DNA from: Roseivirga sp. UBA7431
Lineage (GTDB): Bacteria > Bacteroidota > Bacteroidia > Cytophagales > Cyclobacteriaceae
NCBI GenBank assembly: GCA_002477595.1
Contig: DLQN01000073.1
Location: 1-16,800 of the forward strand
Direction: 5' to 3'
Length of the DNA: 16,800 nucleotides
The first letter of the stretch is position 1. Every line of letters starts with the position of its first letter. Positions 1 through 6,325 of the stretch are shown one piece after another. The translations under genes and the position numbers were made by a program. The notes under the pieces were generated by a model. It did not search any database and had not been told where the DNA came from. It saw nothing but the letters and a program-made list of their open reading frames with translations.

Positions 1-741
1 TTAGAGGCCAAAATTGAAGAGAAGCAAATTCTCCGAGGTATCAATTTAGAAGTAAAACCAGGTGAAGTACATGCTATTATGGGACCTAACGGTTCTGGTA
101 AAAGCACTTTAGCTTCTGTACTTGCGGGTAGAGAAGATTATGAGGTAACTGGTGGTGATGTAACCTTTTTAGGGAAAAACCTATTGGATATGGCCGCTGA
201 CGAAAGAGCTCGCGAGGGTATCTTCTTAGCTTTTCAGTATCCTGTCGAAATCCCTGGAGTAAGCACAACCAACTTCATGAAAACTGCCATCAACCAAGTG
301 AGACAACACCACGGTGAAAAACCACTCGATGCAGTTTCATTCTTGAAATTGATGAAAGAGAAAATGAAACTCGTTGAAATCAATCAGTCATTACTAAGCC
401 GATCACTAAACGAAGGTTTCTCTGGTGGAGAAAAGAAGAGAAACGAGATCTTCCAAATGGCCATGCTAGAACCAAAATTGGCCATCCTTGATGAGACAGA
501 TTCTGGACTCGATATAGATGCACTAAAAGTTGTTGCAAACGGTGTCAATACACTCAAGTCGAAAGACAACGCTACGATTGTAGTAACGCATTACCAAAGG
601 CTATTGGATTATATAGTACCTGACTTTGTGCACGTATTGTACAACGGACGAATTGTAAAAACCGGCACTAAGGATTTAGCGCTAGAGCTAGAAGCAAAAG
701 GTTACGATTGGATTAAAGAGGAGGCTGACGCAACTGTTTAA
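1..741 (+). CDS. sufC: SufC, Fe-S cluster assembly ATPase (5' partial)
   Basis: ABC-type ATPase of the SufBCD scaffold, cytosolic, which powers iron-sulfur cluster assembly. The reading frame is open from base 1, so the gene begins just outside the window; about 246 residues are present and family members are near 250, so only a few N-terminal residues are missing. Counting from base 1, Walker A (GPNGSGKST) lies at residues 28-36, the Q-loop (FQYPVEIPG) at 78-86, the ABC signature (FSGGE, followed by KKRNE as is typical of SufC) at 140-144, Walker B with the SufC-specific ETDSGLDID at about 160-173, and the H-loop histidine (VTHYQ) at 197. It ends three bases before sufD. sufB would be expected immediately upstream but is not visible. 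The ATG at base 79 lies inside Walker A and is not the start. Confidence 0.97.
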   Translation, partial: LEAKIEEKQILRGINLEVKPGEVHAIMGPNGSGKSTLASVLAGREDYEVTGGDVTFLGKNLLDMAADERAREGIFLAFQYPVEIPGVSTTNFMKTAINQVRQHHGEKPLDAVSFLKLMKEKMKLVEINQSLLSRSLNEGFSGGEKKRNEIFQMAMLEPKLAILDETDSGLDIDALKVVANGVNTLKSKDNATIVVTHYQRLLDYIVPDFVHVLYNGRIVKTGTKDLALELEAKGYDWIKEEADATV

Positions 742-744
742 GTA

Positions 745-2070
745 ATGGAGAAATTATCAGGTCAATCTATTTTAGATGCGCTTGCTGGTAAATTTGAAGC
801 CTTTGAAAAAAGCTTAAATGGCCAAAGCAAGTCTGCAATACATCAGGTGAGGAAAGATGCTTTTAAAGCATTGAAAGAAAATGGTTTCCCGGCTCCGAAA
901 GATGAAGAATACAAATTCACCAATCTTACGAAAGCCTTAGAAAAAAATATTGACTTTCAAACCGCTGCTACTACCCCATCGATCACTGCTGAGCAAATTG
1001 AAGGTGTTAAGATTCCTAATCTTGATGCATACAACCTTGTATTTATCAACGGTGAATTTTCGGCTGAAAACTCAGATCAATTCTCTGTTGAAGGATTAGA
1101 GATCAGTTCTTTTAAAGATGCCGCAGCAAACAATCCTAAGCTAGTCGCCAACTATTTTGGCACACAAGCGGATTTCCAAAAAGATGCCTTTGTAGCCCTA
1201 AATACTGCCTTCAGCCAAAATGGAGCAGTAATTAGTGTGAACGACAATGTGATCATCGACAAGCCAATTGCACTCTATTTTGTTAGTGACGGGTCTCAGG
1301 ATCAGCAGATCTACAACACACGAAACATTATTGTGATTGGCAAGTCTGCACAAGTAACTGTGTTAGAGAAATTCGACACGATTGGTAACGAGAAATCATT
1401 TACCAATGCCGTCAATGAAATCTTTGTAGCTGAAAATGCCCATGCAAAGTATTTCAAAATAGAGAACGATGTAGCGTCTACTTATCACATCTCAAATGTA
1501 AACGTAGCACAAGAAAGAAACAGCCACTTTACATCGAATACTATAGCGCTGAATGGGGCAATGGTTAGAAATAACCTTGACATCAAACTGAATGGTGAAG
1601 GTTGCGAATCTCACATGAATGGAATTTACGTCTTAGGCGGAACAACTCATGTAGACAACCACACTACAGTAGATCACAAGATGCCCAATTGTTACTCAAA
1701 TGAGTTGTACAAAGGCATCATGGATGACAAATCAAAAGGCGTATTTAACGGCAAGATTTTCGTGCGTGAAGATGCCCAGAAAACAAATGCCTTTCAGTCA
1801 AACAAGAACATTCTAATGACCAATGACGCTTCGGTCAACACCAAGCCTCAATTAGAAATTTGGGCAGACGATGTTAAATGTTCACACGGATGTACTACTG
1901 GCCAGCTAGACCAGGACGCATTGTTCTATTTACAAGCCAGGGGTATTACAAAAGAGCGTGCTAGAGCAATCCTTTTGCATGCTTTTGCGATAGACGTAAT
2001 TGAAAACTTAGAGATTAAAGCAGTTCAAGATTACGTAGAAGAGATTATCACAGCAAGATTAGAAAAGTAA
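745..2070 (+). CDS. sufD: SufD, SufBCD scaffold subunit
   Basis: Scaffold subunit that pairs with SufB and binds SufC during Fe-S cluster assembly. The 441-residue length is normal for the family. The C-terminal half carries the recognisable SufB/SufD beta-helix core, including HVDNHTTVDH, the YKGIMDDKSKGVFNGKI stretch and CSHGCTTGQLD with its conserved cysteine and histidine. The N-terminal part (about residues 1-110) is the more variable helical region. The ATG at 745 follows the sufC stop after three bases, which supports this start and implies translational coupling within one operon. Nothing looks broken. The paralogue SufB is the only realistic alternative, but the length, the position between sufC and sufS and the lack of the extended SufB N-terminus favour SufD. 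Confidence 0.96.
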   Translation: MEKLSGQSILDALAGKFEAFEKSLNGQSKSAIHQVRKDAFKALKENGFPAPKDEEYKFTNLTKALEKNIDFQTAATTPSITAEQIEGVKIPNLDAYNLVFINGEFSAENSDQFSVEGLEISSFKDAAANNPKLVANYFGTQADFQKDAFVALNTAFSQNGAVISVNDNVIIDKPIALYFVSDGSQDQQIYNTRNIIVIGKSAQVTVLEKFDTIGNEKSFTNAVNEIFVAENAHAKYFKIENDVASTYHISNVNVAQERNSHFTSNTIALNGAMVRNNLDIKLNGEGCESHMNGIYVLGGTTHVDNHTTVDHKMPNCYSNELYKGIMDDKSKGVFNGKIFVREDAQKTNAFQSNKNILMTNDASVNTKPQLEIWADDVKCSHGCTTGQLDQDALFYLQARGITKERARAILLHAFAIDVIENLEIKAVQDYVEEIITARLEK

Positions 2071-2072
2071 TC

Positions 2073-3311
2073 ATGTCAAATATACTGACTGATACACATA
2101 TCGATGTAGAGAATATTCGCAAAGAATTTCAGGTACTTCATCAAGAAGTAAATGGAAAGCCTTTGGTTTATTTTGACAACGCTGCCACAAATCAAAAGCC
2201 ACAGCGCGTTATTGACGCATTGGTTCACTATTATCAAAATGATAATGCGAACATACACCGTGGAGCGCATACGCTAGCCGACAGAGCTACAGCAAAATTC
2301 GAAGAAACACGTAAAGCAGTTCAAGCCTTTATAGGGGCTAATGAAGCTGAAGAAATAATCTTTACCAAAGGGACTTCAGAAAGCATAAATCTAGTCGCTA
2401 GCTCTTGGGGAAGGAAATTCCTAAATGAAGGTGACGAAGTTTTGATTTCAACCATGGAACACCATTCCAACATCGTTCCGTGGCAAATGATCTGTAAAGA
2501 AAGAGGCGCTACCTTAAAAGTAATGCCGATTAATGAAGCCGGAGAGATCATCCTCGAAGAAGTTGAAAAGCTATTAAGCGAAAAGACTAAAATGGTTGCC
2601 GTTAATCACGCTTCCAACACACTTGGGACCATTAACCCAATCGAAAAACTCGCAAAGATGGCGCATGCCGTTGGTGCTAAAATTCTCGTTGACGGTGCTC
2701 AATCCACTTCTCACTTAGAAGTGAATGTGAAAGACCTTAACGTTGACTTCTTCGCTTCTTCTGCCCACAAGATGTACGGACCTACTGGATTAGGTTTCTT
2801 GTATGGTAAAAGAGGTATACTGGAAAAAATGCCTCCATACCAAGGCGGTGGTGAAATGATCAAAGATGTTTCATTCACTGAAACAACTTACAATGACATT
2901 CCCTACAAGTTTGAAGCAGGTACTCCAAGCATTGCCGATGTAATCGCTTTTAAACAGGCCATCGACTTTATTAATGAATTGGGGAAAGAAAATATTGCTG
3001 CTTATGAGCAAGAGCTACTTGCTTATGGCACAGCACAGTTGATGCAGATTGATCGTGTTCGCATTATAGGAACGGCCAAAGAAAAAGTAAGCGTCATCTC
3101 GTTTGAAGTTGAGGGCATACATCACTTTGATCTAGGCATGTGGTTAGATGCGAAAGGTATTGCTGTTAGAACAGGGCACCACTGTACGCAACCCTTAATG
3201 GACCATTATTGTATCGAAGGAACTACTAGAGCATCTTTTGCGGTTTATAACACTAAATCGGAGATAGACACTTTCGTGGTAGCATTGAAAGACATCATCA
3301 CAAAATTTTAA
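2073..3311 (+). CDS. sufS: SufS, cysteine desulfurase (group II)
   Basis: PLP-dependent enzyme that converts cysteine to alanine and holds the sulfur as a persulfide for SufE. At 412 residues it has the usual length. Visible active-site elements are MEHHSN (His130/131) stacking on PLP, the VDGAQ aspartate (Asp207), the Schiff-base lysine in SSAHKMYGP (Lys233) and the persulfide cysteine in RTGHHCTQP (Cys371). The RxGHHC context and the short loop around the cysteine mark the SufS/CsdA group rather than IscS or NifS. The ATG at 2073 lies two bases after the sufD stop. A sufE gene follows immediately, so the sulfur donor and acceptor are encoded side by side. Confidence 0.97.
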   Translation: MSNILTDTHIDVENIRKEFQVLHQEVNGKPLVYFDNAATNQKPQRVIDALVHYYQNDNANIHRGAHTLADRATAKFEETRKAVQAFIGANEAEEIIFTKGTSESINLVASSWGRKFLNEGDEVLISTMEHHSNIVPWQMICKERGATLKVMPINEAGEIILEEVEKLLSEKTKMVAVNHASNTLGTINPIEKLAKMAHAVGAKILVDGAQSTSHLEVNVKDLNVDFFASSAHKMYGPTGLGFLYGKRGILEKMPPYQGGGEMIKDVSFTETTYNDIPYKFEAGTPSIADVIAFKQAIDFINELGKENIAAYEQELLAYGTAQLMQIDRVRIIGTAKEKVSVISFEVEGIHHFDLGMWLDAKGIAVRTGHHCTQPLMDHYCIEGTTRASFAVYNTKSEIDTFVVALKDIITKF

Positions 3312-3314
3312 GTA

Positions 3315-3752
3315 ATGAGCCAGACAGTCCAGCAAATACAAGATGAAATCATTGATGAATTCTCTATGCTTGATGGAGACATGGAAATGACCATCAGCTA
3401 TATCATGGAATTGGGGGAACAACTCCCTGAAATGAGTGAGTCTAGCAGAACAGAGGAGAATATTGTTAAGGGCTGTCAATCGAAGGTTTGGCTCCAAGCG
3501 AGCCTTGAGAATGATAAGATTGAATTTGAAGCCGATAGTAATACGGCTATCACTAAAGGTTTATTAAGTCTTTTAGTGAGAATTCTATCGGGGAAAAGCC
3601 CCCAAGAAATAATAGATGCCGATTTATACTTTATTGATAAAATGGGGCTAAACAGATTCATTGGTACGCAAAGGTCAAATGGCTTTGGCGCTATGATGAA
3701 GCAAATGAAGATTTACGGTTTAGCCTTTTCCACCAAAACACAAAACGCTTAA
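3315..3752 (+). CDS. sufE: SufE, sulfur-acceptor protein
   Basis: Small cytosolic protein that accepts the persulfide sulfur from SufS and passes it to the SufBCD scaffold. The 145-residue length and the motif ENIVKGCQSKVWL match SufE; Cys54 in GCQSKVW is the acceptor cysteine. The C-terminal GLNRFIGTQRSNGFGAMM region is the conserved SufE helix end. The start at 3315 lies three bases after the sufS stop. It is clearly SufE rather than the zinc-containing SufU, which has a different fold and three cysteine ligands that are not seen here. Confidence 0.96.
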   Translation: MSQTVQQIQDEIIDEFSMLDGDMEMTISYIMELGEQLPEMSESSRTEENIVKGCQSKVWLQASLENDKIEFEADSNTAITKGLLSLLVRILSGKSPQEIIDADLYFIDKMGLNRFIGTQRSNGFGAMMKQMKIYGLAFSTKTQNA

Positions 3753-3753
3753 A

Positions 3754-4074
3754 ATGGCTGATGGCATAAAAGAGAATTTGAGAGACGAAGTAGTTGCCGC
3801 AATTAAAACGGTTTACGATCCGGAGATACCTGTAGACATTTACGAGTTAGGATTGATTTATGAAATTAATGTCTTCCCTGTAAATAATGTTTACGTATTG
3901 ATGACGCTTACCTCTCCTTCTTGCCCAGCAGCAGAAGTTATTCCAGAGGAAACTAAGCAAGCAATTAAGAAAATAGAAGGCGTGAGCGATGTTGAAGTTG
4001 AATTAACATTTGATCCGCCTTACACACAAGACATGATGTCAGAAGAAGCTCAGTTGGAACTAGGCTTCATGTAA
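3754..4074 (+). CDS. DUF59 / MIP18-family (SufT-like) Fe-S assembly protein
   Basis: Small 106-residue protein of the MIP18/DUF59 family, which includes SufT and the PaaD/CIA2-type Fe-S maturation factors. The core motif YDPEIPVDIYELGLIY at residues 21-36 and TSPSCPAAE with Cys57 are diagnostic of the family. Relatives are thought to help Fe-S cluster delivery or maturation of target proteins; the exact step is not established from sequence. The ATG lies one base after the sufE stop, so it belongs to the operon. The C-terminus (FDPPYTQDMMSEEAQLELGFM, about residues 86-106) resembles the conserved DPPWxxxMMSEEA ending of bacterial family members. A PaaD role is unlikely because no phenylacetate genes are nearby. 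Confidence 0.9.
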   Translation: MADGIKENLRDEVVAAIKTVYDPEIPVDIYELGLIYEINVFPVNNVYVLMTLTSPSCPAAEVIPEETKQAIKKIEGVSDVEVELTFDPPYTQDMMSEEAQLELGFM

Positions 4075-4098
4075 AAACAGAAAATAAAAACTAGAGAT

Positions 4099-4515
4099 AT
4101 GTACCCAGAACATTTATTAGTCCCATTTAGACAGGAATTGACGGAAGCAGGCTTTACGGAGTTAAAAACTGCAGAAGCCGTAAATGAGCACTTGAGTAAC
4201 CTTAAAGGCACATCATTGGTTGTGATCAACTCAGTATGCGGATGTGCCGCTGGAACAGCTAGACCAGGTGTTAAAATGGCGCTTAAGCTTTCAGATAAGA
4301 AGCCCGATAATTTAACAACTGTATTTGCTGGCGGAGACATTGATGCAACGGCAAAGGTGAGAGAGTTTCACTTACCCTTCCCTCCTTCTTCACCAGCAGT
4401 GGCGTTGTTCAAGGATGGTGAGTTAGTTCACTTTGTAGAAAGACACCACATTGAAGGTAGATCTGCTGAGGTAATAGGCGCTCACCTAGCAGATGTATTC
4501 GAAGAGCATTGCTAA
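4099..4515 (+). CDS. BrxA/BrxB (YphP/YqiW) family bacilliredoxin
   Basis: A 138-residue thioredoxin-fold protein of the bacilliredoxin family. The hallmark is the CxC active site in [13 protein letters not shown] (Cys47 and Cys49); the C-terminal residue is also a cysteine (Cys138). Family members remove bacillithiol from mixed disulfides on proteins, and in Firmicutes some act on Fe-S-related targets. It lies 24 bases after the DUF59 gene with no promoter that I can see in the gap, and a strong terminator follows, so it looks like the last gene of the suf operon. A role in keeping SUF cysteines reduced or de-bacillithiolated is an inference from this placement. Whether this organism makes bacillithiol cannot be seen here. 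Confidence 0.88.
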   Translation: MYPEHLLVPFRQELTEAGFTELKTAEAVNEHLSNLKGTSLVVINSVCGCAAGTARPGVKMALKLSDKKPDNLTTVFAGGDIDATAKVREFHLPFPPSSPAVALFKDGELVHFVERHHIEGRSAEVIGAHLADVFEEHC

Positions 4516-4538
4516 AAGCCTGAACAATTAAGAATTAC

Positions 4539-4567
4539 AAAGCCATCTTTCGCGATGGCTTTTTTTT
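4539..4567 (+). terminator. Intrinsic terminator of the suf operon
   Basis: A perfect 9-bp stem, AAAGCCATC (4539-4547) with GATGGCTTT (4554-4562), a six-base loop and a T-run at 4561-4567. It starts 23 bases after the bacilliredoxin stop codon and closes the suf operon. Confidence 0.9.
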
Positions 4568-4687
4568 ATGCTCCTTACGCTAAAAAAACTTTACTGTTTG
4601 TACATATAACATCATGCCGTTGGCAGTCAATTCAAAGTTATTCGTACGCACAATCAATGATTAAGTTCATTTTGAAGGGTTTTTAGA

Positions 4688-4719
4688 TTTGGTAGCTTCG
4701 TAAATGCACCCTATCATTG
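4688..4719 (+). promoter_or_regulatory. Candidate Bacteroidota-type promoter
   Basis: TTTG at 4688-4691 and TATCATTG at 4712-4719 are separated by 20 bases. This resembles the Bacteroidota -33 (TTTG) and -7 (TAnnTTTG) boxes, with one mismatch in the -7 box. Transcription would start near 4725, with no gene downstream before the hairpin at 4766. Such short motifs arise by chance in AT-rich DNA, so support is weak. Confidence 0.3.
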
Positions 4720-4724
4720 TCATA

Positions 4725-4803
4725 CCCTAAACATCTGAGACTATTTAAACACTCAATAAAATCCGAAAGAGGGTCTCCATTAATTTGGTGACCCTCTTTT
4801 TTG
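4725..4803 (+). ncRNA. Possible short orphan transcript (candidate small RNA)
   Basis: If the candidate promoter at 4688-4719 is used, a transcript of roughly 80 nucleotides would run into the strong hairpin and T-run at 4766-4802. I see no open reading frame of useful length inside it and no known RNA family that I recognise. The only direct support is a terminator without an upstream gene plus a promoter-like pair at a sensible distance. It could instead be a remnant or a backup terminator for suf read-through. Confidence 0.22.
4766..4802 (+). terminator. Strong intrinsic terminator without an upstream gene
   Basis: AAAGAGGGTC (4766-4775) pairs with GACCCTCTTT (4790-4799). One T/T mismatch is followed by three further pairs (CCA with TGG), giving about 13 pairs around a short loop. 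The T-run spans 4797-4802. It lies about 200 bases beyond the suf terminator. Confidence 0.8.
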
Positions 4804-4830
4804 TAAGACACTTCACATGTCTCTTTAAAC

Positions 4831-4862
4831 AAGAAGGGCGCTCATTGAGCGCCCTTCTTTTG
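4831..4862. terminator. Perfect 13-bp hairpin, probably a bidirectional terminator
   Basis: AAGAAGGGCGCTC (4831-4843) and GAGCGCCCTTCTT (4847-4859) form a perfect 13-bp stem with a three-base ATT loop. On the + strand it is followed by TTT before a G. On the - strand it is followed by an interrupted T-run (CTTCTTGTTT). It lies 16 bases past the stop codon of the - strand gene ending at 4879, so its main job is probably to terminate that gene. Confidence 0.8.
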
Positions 4863-4878
4863 TATGGAGTTACTAAGC

Positions 4879-5276
4879 TTATAAATCCAATCTGTAATAT
4901 TTAACATTGCCATACTCAGTTAAGAAATCACTCGCATTCAAAAGCTTTCGTAAATGCTTATTCTTAGACTGCTGAAGTTTTCTGATCGGTGCCTCTAAAA
5001 GAAGCTCATCGTTCCCATCGTATACTTTGATAATTTGAAGAGGCTTGATTTCTTCGAACATGCCTTGTTCATCAAAAACCAGTATTGGTTCATAAGTCTC
5101 AATATCCAATTCTTCCTTAATACAAGAAACAATTCACTAGCTTCTTCCTTTGTTAACCTCGCCATATCCTCAATTGGATTTGCAAGTACCATTGTGCTAA
5201 TTCCGACAATAATTCCGATTACTAGAATGAACCGTCTCTTTAAATTGCTTAAGTTTTTTAGTGTTATAGAGTTCAT
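4879..5276 (-). pseudogene. Small exported protein gene interrupted by a single frameshift
   Basis: Two overlapping reading frames together make one sensible small secreted protein. The 5' part starts with ATG at 5276 and encodes a signal peptide (a KRR-type n-region, a hydrophobic stretch ILVIGIIVGISTMVLA at about residues 17-32, probable cleavage before NPIED) followed by LTKEEASELFLVL. From about 5118 onward this frame becomes unlikely protein and stops at 4995. The neighbouring frame continues as KEELDIETYEPILVFDEQG and runs to a stop at 4879, ending in YYRLDL; it has no ATG near its beginning, only a TTG at 5109. Joining them by adding one base near TTAAGG (5115-5120 on the + axis) gives about 132 residues. 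I do not recognise a family. It may be a real frameshift mutation or a base-calling error. Confidence 0.65.
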
Positions 5277-5312
5277 GACCTTGTTGTTAAATTTTGAGTT
5301 TTGATCTTTTTA

Positions 5313-5332
5313 TGTTGCTGACCAAGGCAACA
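5313..5332. repeat. Short inverted repeat in the probable leader of the exported gene
   Basis: TGTTGC (5313-5318) and GCAACA (5327-5332) are perfect 6-bp inverted arms around an eight-base loop. The dyad lies 36-56 bases upstream of the - strand start at 5276, so it may form an RNA hairpin in the leader or be an operator. No T-run follows on either strand. Confidence 0.4.
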
Positions 5333-5429
5333 GACCTACTACTCTTTTACCAATCGTTATGCCAAAAACGCTATACTACTCATTTTTAGATAGTTACAAT
5401 ATATGTGACAATCAAATACAGCTCAAATA

Positions 5430-5470
5430 TGTACATTTTCGTACAGGAGTTTCACTGTTCTGATACAGTG
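5430..5470. repeat. Two tandem inverted repeats with equal six-base spacers
   Basis: The first dyad is TGTAC (5430-5434), six bases, then GTACA (5441-5445). The second is CACTGT (5453-5458), six bases, then ACAGTG (5465-5470). Their centres are 24 bases apart. The shape resembles a pair of operator sites for dimeric regulators, about 160-200 bases upstream of the - strand start at 5276. The arms differ between the two, so they may not bind the same protein. Confidence 0.4.
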
Positions 5471-5501
5471 TAACAAAACCTCCTATTATTCGTCAGGGCA
5501 T

Positions 5502-5528
5502 AAAAAAACCCCGACAAGTCGGGGTTTT
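5502..5528 (-). terminator. Intrinsic terminator of the - strand exported protein gene
   Basis: Read on the - strand, AAAACCCCGAC (5528 to 5518) pairs with GTCGGGGTTTT (5515 to 5505) around a two-base gap that opens to a four-base loop, and continues into a T-run up to 5502. It begins 23 bases beyond the stop codon at 5551. Confidence 0.88.
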
Positions 5529-5550
5529 CTCCATCTTAAAAATTGCACTT

Positions 5551-6150
5551 TTAATCTAGAGTGATTGTATGATAAAAGCTTCTGCCGTTTGCAGTAAACT
5601 GAATATTATATTTTCCGGATGACAATTTTGAAACATCGTATCTTTTCAAAGAACCGTCTCCGTCTCCTGCTTCTACTTTATCCTTGAAGGCTACGTCACC
5701 ATATTGATCTAACACGGTAACTTTCATCCCATCCTCCGACTCACCGAAGTAAATCTTCATCGACTCTCCACTATGCTTTACAATTGGCTTCTGGAATAAC
5801 TGATCACTACCGGCCTTTATAGTTGCTGAACTGGCAGTCACCTCAATCGACATGATCTCAAGTGTCTCGTCATTTTCGATTTCTAACTGTAATTCTCCTT
5901 TTTCCAAAAGAGACAAGTTGAATACCTTCCCGTATTGATTCGCGTCAGCTATATCTTCGAATAACAATTTACCATGCTCATCTCGTAAAGAAATATGAGT
6001 CCCTACTTTGATGTTGTTCATATTTAGGACAACCGCTTTTTGATTTTCAGTTGACAAAGAAATTTCTCTTCCTGATTCGTTAGCTGAAGCCAAGAATCCA
6101 CTAGCCAATAAAACGATGGCTGCTACTGCTTTTGTGATTTGCTTTTTCAT
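5551..6150 (-). CDS. Exported protein with two repeated beta-sandwich-like domains
   Basis: Hypothetical secreted or periplasmic protein of 199 residues. The ATG at 6150 gives a good signal peptide, MKKQITKAVAAIVLLASGF followed by LASANE, with cleavage likely after LASA; the longer reading from 6201 adds 17 charged residues and is less likely. Two copies of a similar unit follow, roughly residues 37-108 and 121-199. Each has a hydrophobic strand, a 'xxLxDExG' / 'VLDQYGD' turn with an acidic-aromatic pair (LLFEDIAD; VAFKDKVE), then an 'L..L..G.y.l.i' ending (LSLLEKGELQLEI; VSKLSSGKYNIQF). The second ending looks like the beta-rich C-terminal modules of Bacteroidota exported proteins, so surface or periplasmic adhesion-like folding is plausible. 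No catalytic motif is visible, so no function is assigned. It has its own terminator and a repeat-rich upstream region. Confidence 0.8.
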   Translation of the reverse strand: MKKQITKAVAAIVLLASGFLASANESGREISLSTENQKAVVLNMNNIKVGTHISLRDEHGKLLFEDIADANQYGKVFNLSLLEKGELQLEIENDETLEIMSIEVTASSATIKAGSDQLFQKPIVKHSGESMKIYFGESEDGMKVTVLDQYGDVAFKDKVEAGDGDGSLKRYDVSKLSSGKYNIQFTANGRSFYHTITLD

Positions 6151-6236
6151 GTTCGTTGTTTTTGAGTTTTTGTTGTATTTGATCTTCATAAGTCTCCGCA
6201 TTAACCTTTGTGCGAATTCTTATTCAAATGAACGCA

Positions 6237-6325
6237 GGTTTTGAACTGGGTTTGTCACGAAGTGGTAAACGAATGTCACAAGATGTCACAAACGCATCTT
6301 AAGTTGTAATAGCCAGTTCAAAACC
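6237..6325. repeat. Perfect 13-bp inverted repeat with a 63-base interior
   Basis: GGTTTTGAACTGG at 6237-6249 and CCAGTTCAAAACC at 6313-6325 are exact reverse complements. Pairing stops at both outer and inner edges. The 63 bases between them contain the TGTCAC repeats. No transposase or coding sequence lies inside, so it is not an insertion sequence; a cruciform, an RNA stem or two sites for one regulator are possible. Confidence 0.7.
6253..6289. promoter_or_regulatory. Three helically phased TGTCAC direct repeats
   Basis: TGTCAC occurs at 6253-6258, 6274-6279 and 6284-6289. Start-to-start spacings are 21 and 10 bases, close to two and one turns of DNA, and two copies share the extended form ATGTCACAA. 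This is the arrangement expected for a regulator that binds direct repeats on one face of the helix, for example a LytTR-type regulator, which is common in Bacteroidota. They lie about 100-140 bases upstream of the - strand start at 6150 and about 200 bases from the + strand start at 6495, so the former is the likelier target. Confidence 0.4.

Larger units (their letters stand above)
4516..4878. other. Gene-free spacer rich in terminator-like hairpins
   Basis: This stretch of about 360 bases between the bacilliredoxin stop and the - strand gene has no convincing coding region; the longest small ORFs I could read, at 4569 and 4615, give 13 and 16 residues. It holds three separate stem-loops followed by T-runs (4539-4567, 4766-4802, 4831-4862) and one promoter-like pair of boxes (4688-4719). 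The last hairpin can serve the converging - strand gene, and the first ends the suf operon; the middle one has no obvious upstream gene. Confidence 0.7.
5277..5504. other. Upstream region of the broken exported gene, with dyad repeats
   Basis: No open reading frame of note lies here. The region separates two - strand genes and should hold the promoter of the gene starting at 5276; I could not find a clear TAnnTTTG box. It contains three short dyads, at 5313-5332, 5430-5445 and 5453-5470, which are listed separately. Confidence 0.55.

Noticed and set aside
4569..4665. Two tiny ORFs (13 and 16 residues) in the spacer after the suf terminator
   Set aside because: Too short, without promoter or initiation support, and of random composition.
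4879..5109. A separate 76-residue gene starting at the TTG at 5109
   Set aside because: The start would be a TTG in the middle of a continuous protein-like stretch that reads upstream as KEELD; joining it to the signal-peptide frame makes better sense.
5107..5136. Programmed frameshifting in the exported protein gene
   Set aside because: The sequence around the frame change is not a recognisable slippery heptamer and no clear downstream stem is placed for it; a one-base mutation or sequencing error is simpler.
6151..6201. Longer start (ATG at 6201) for the two-domain exported protein
   Set aside because: It would put 17 charged residues before a clean signal peptide that already starts at the ATG at 6150.
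6237..6325. Insertion sequence or MITE bounded by the 13-bp inverted repeat
   Set aside because: No transposase, and no target-site duplication is seen at the edges; kept only as a structural or regulatory repeat.
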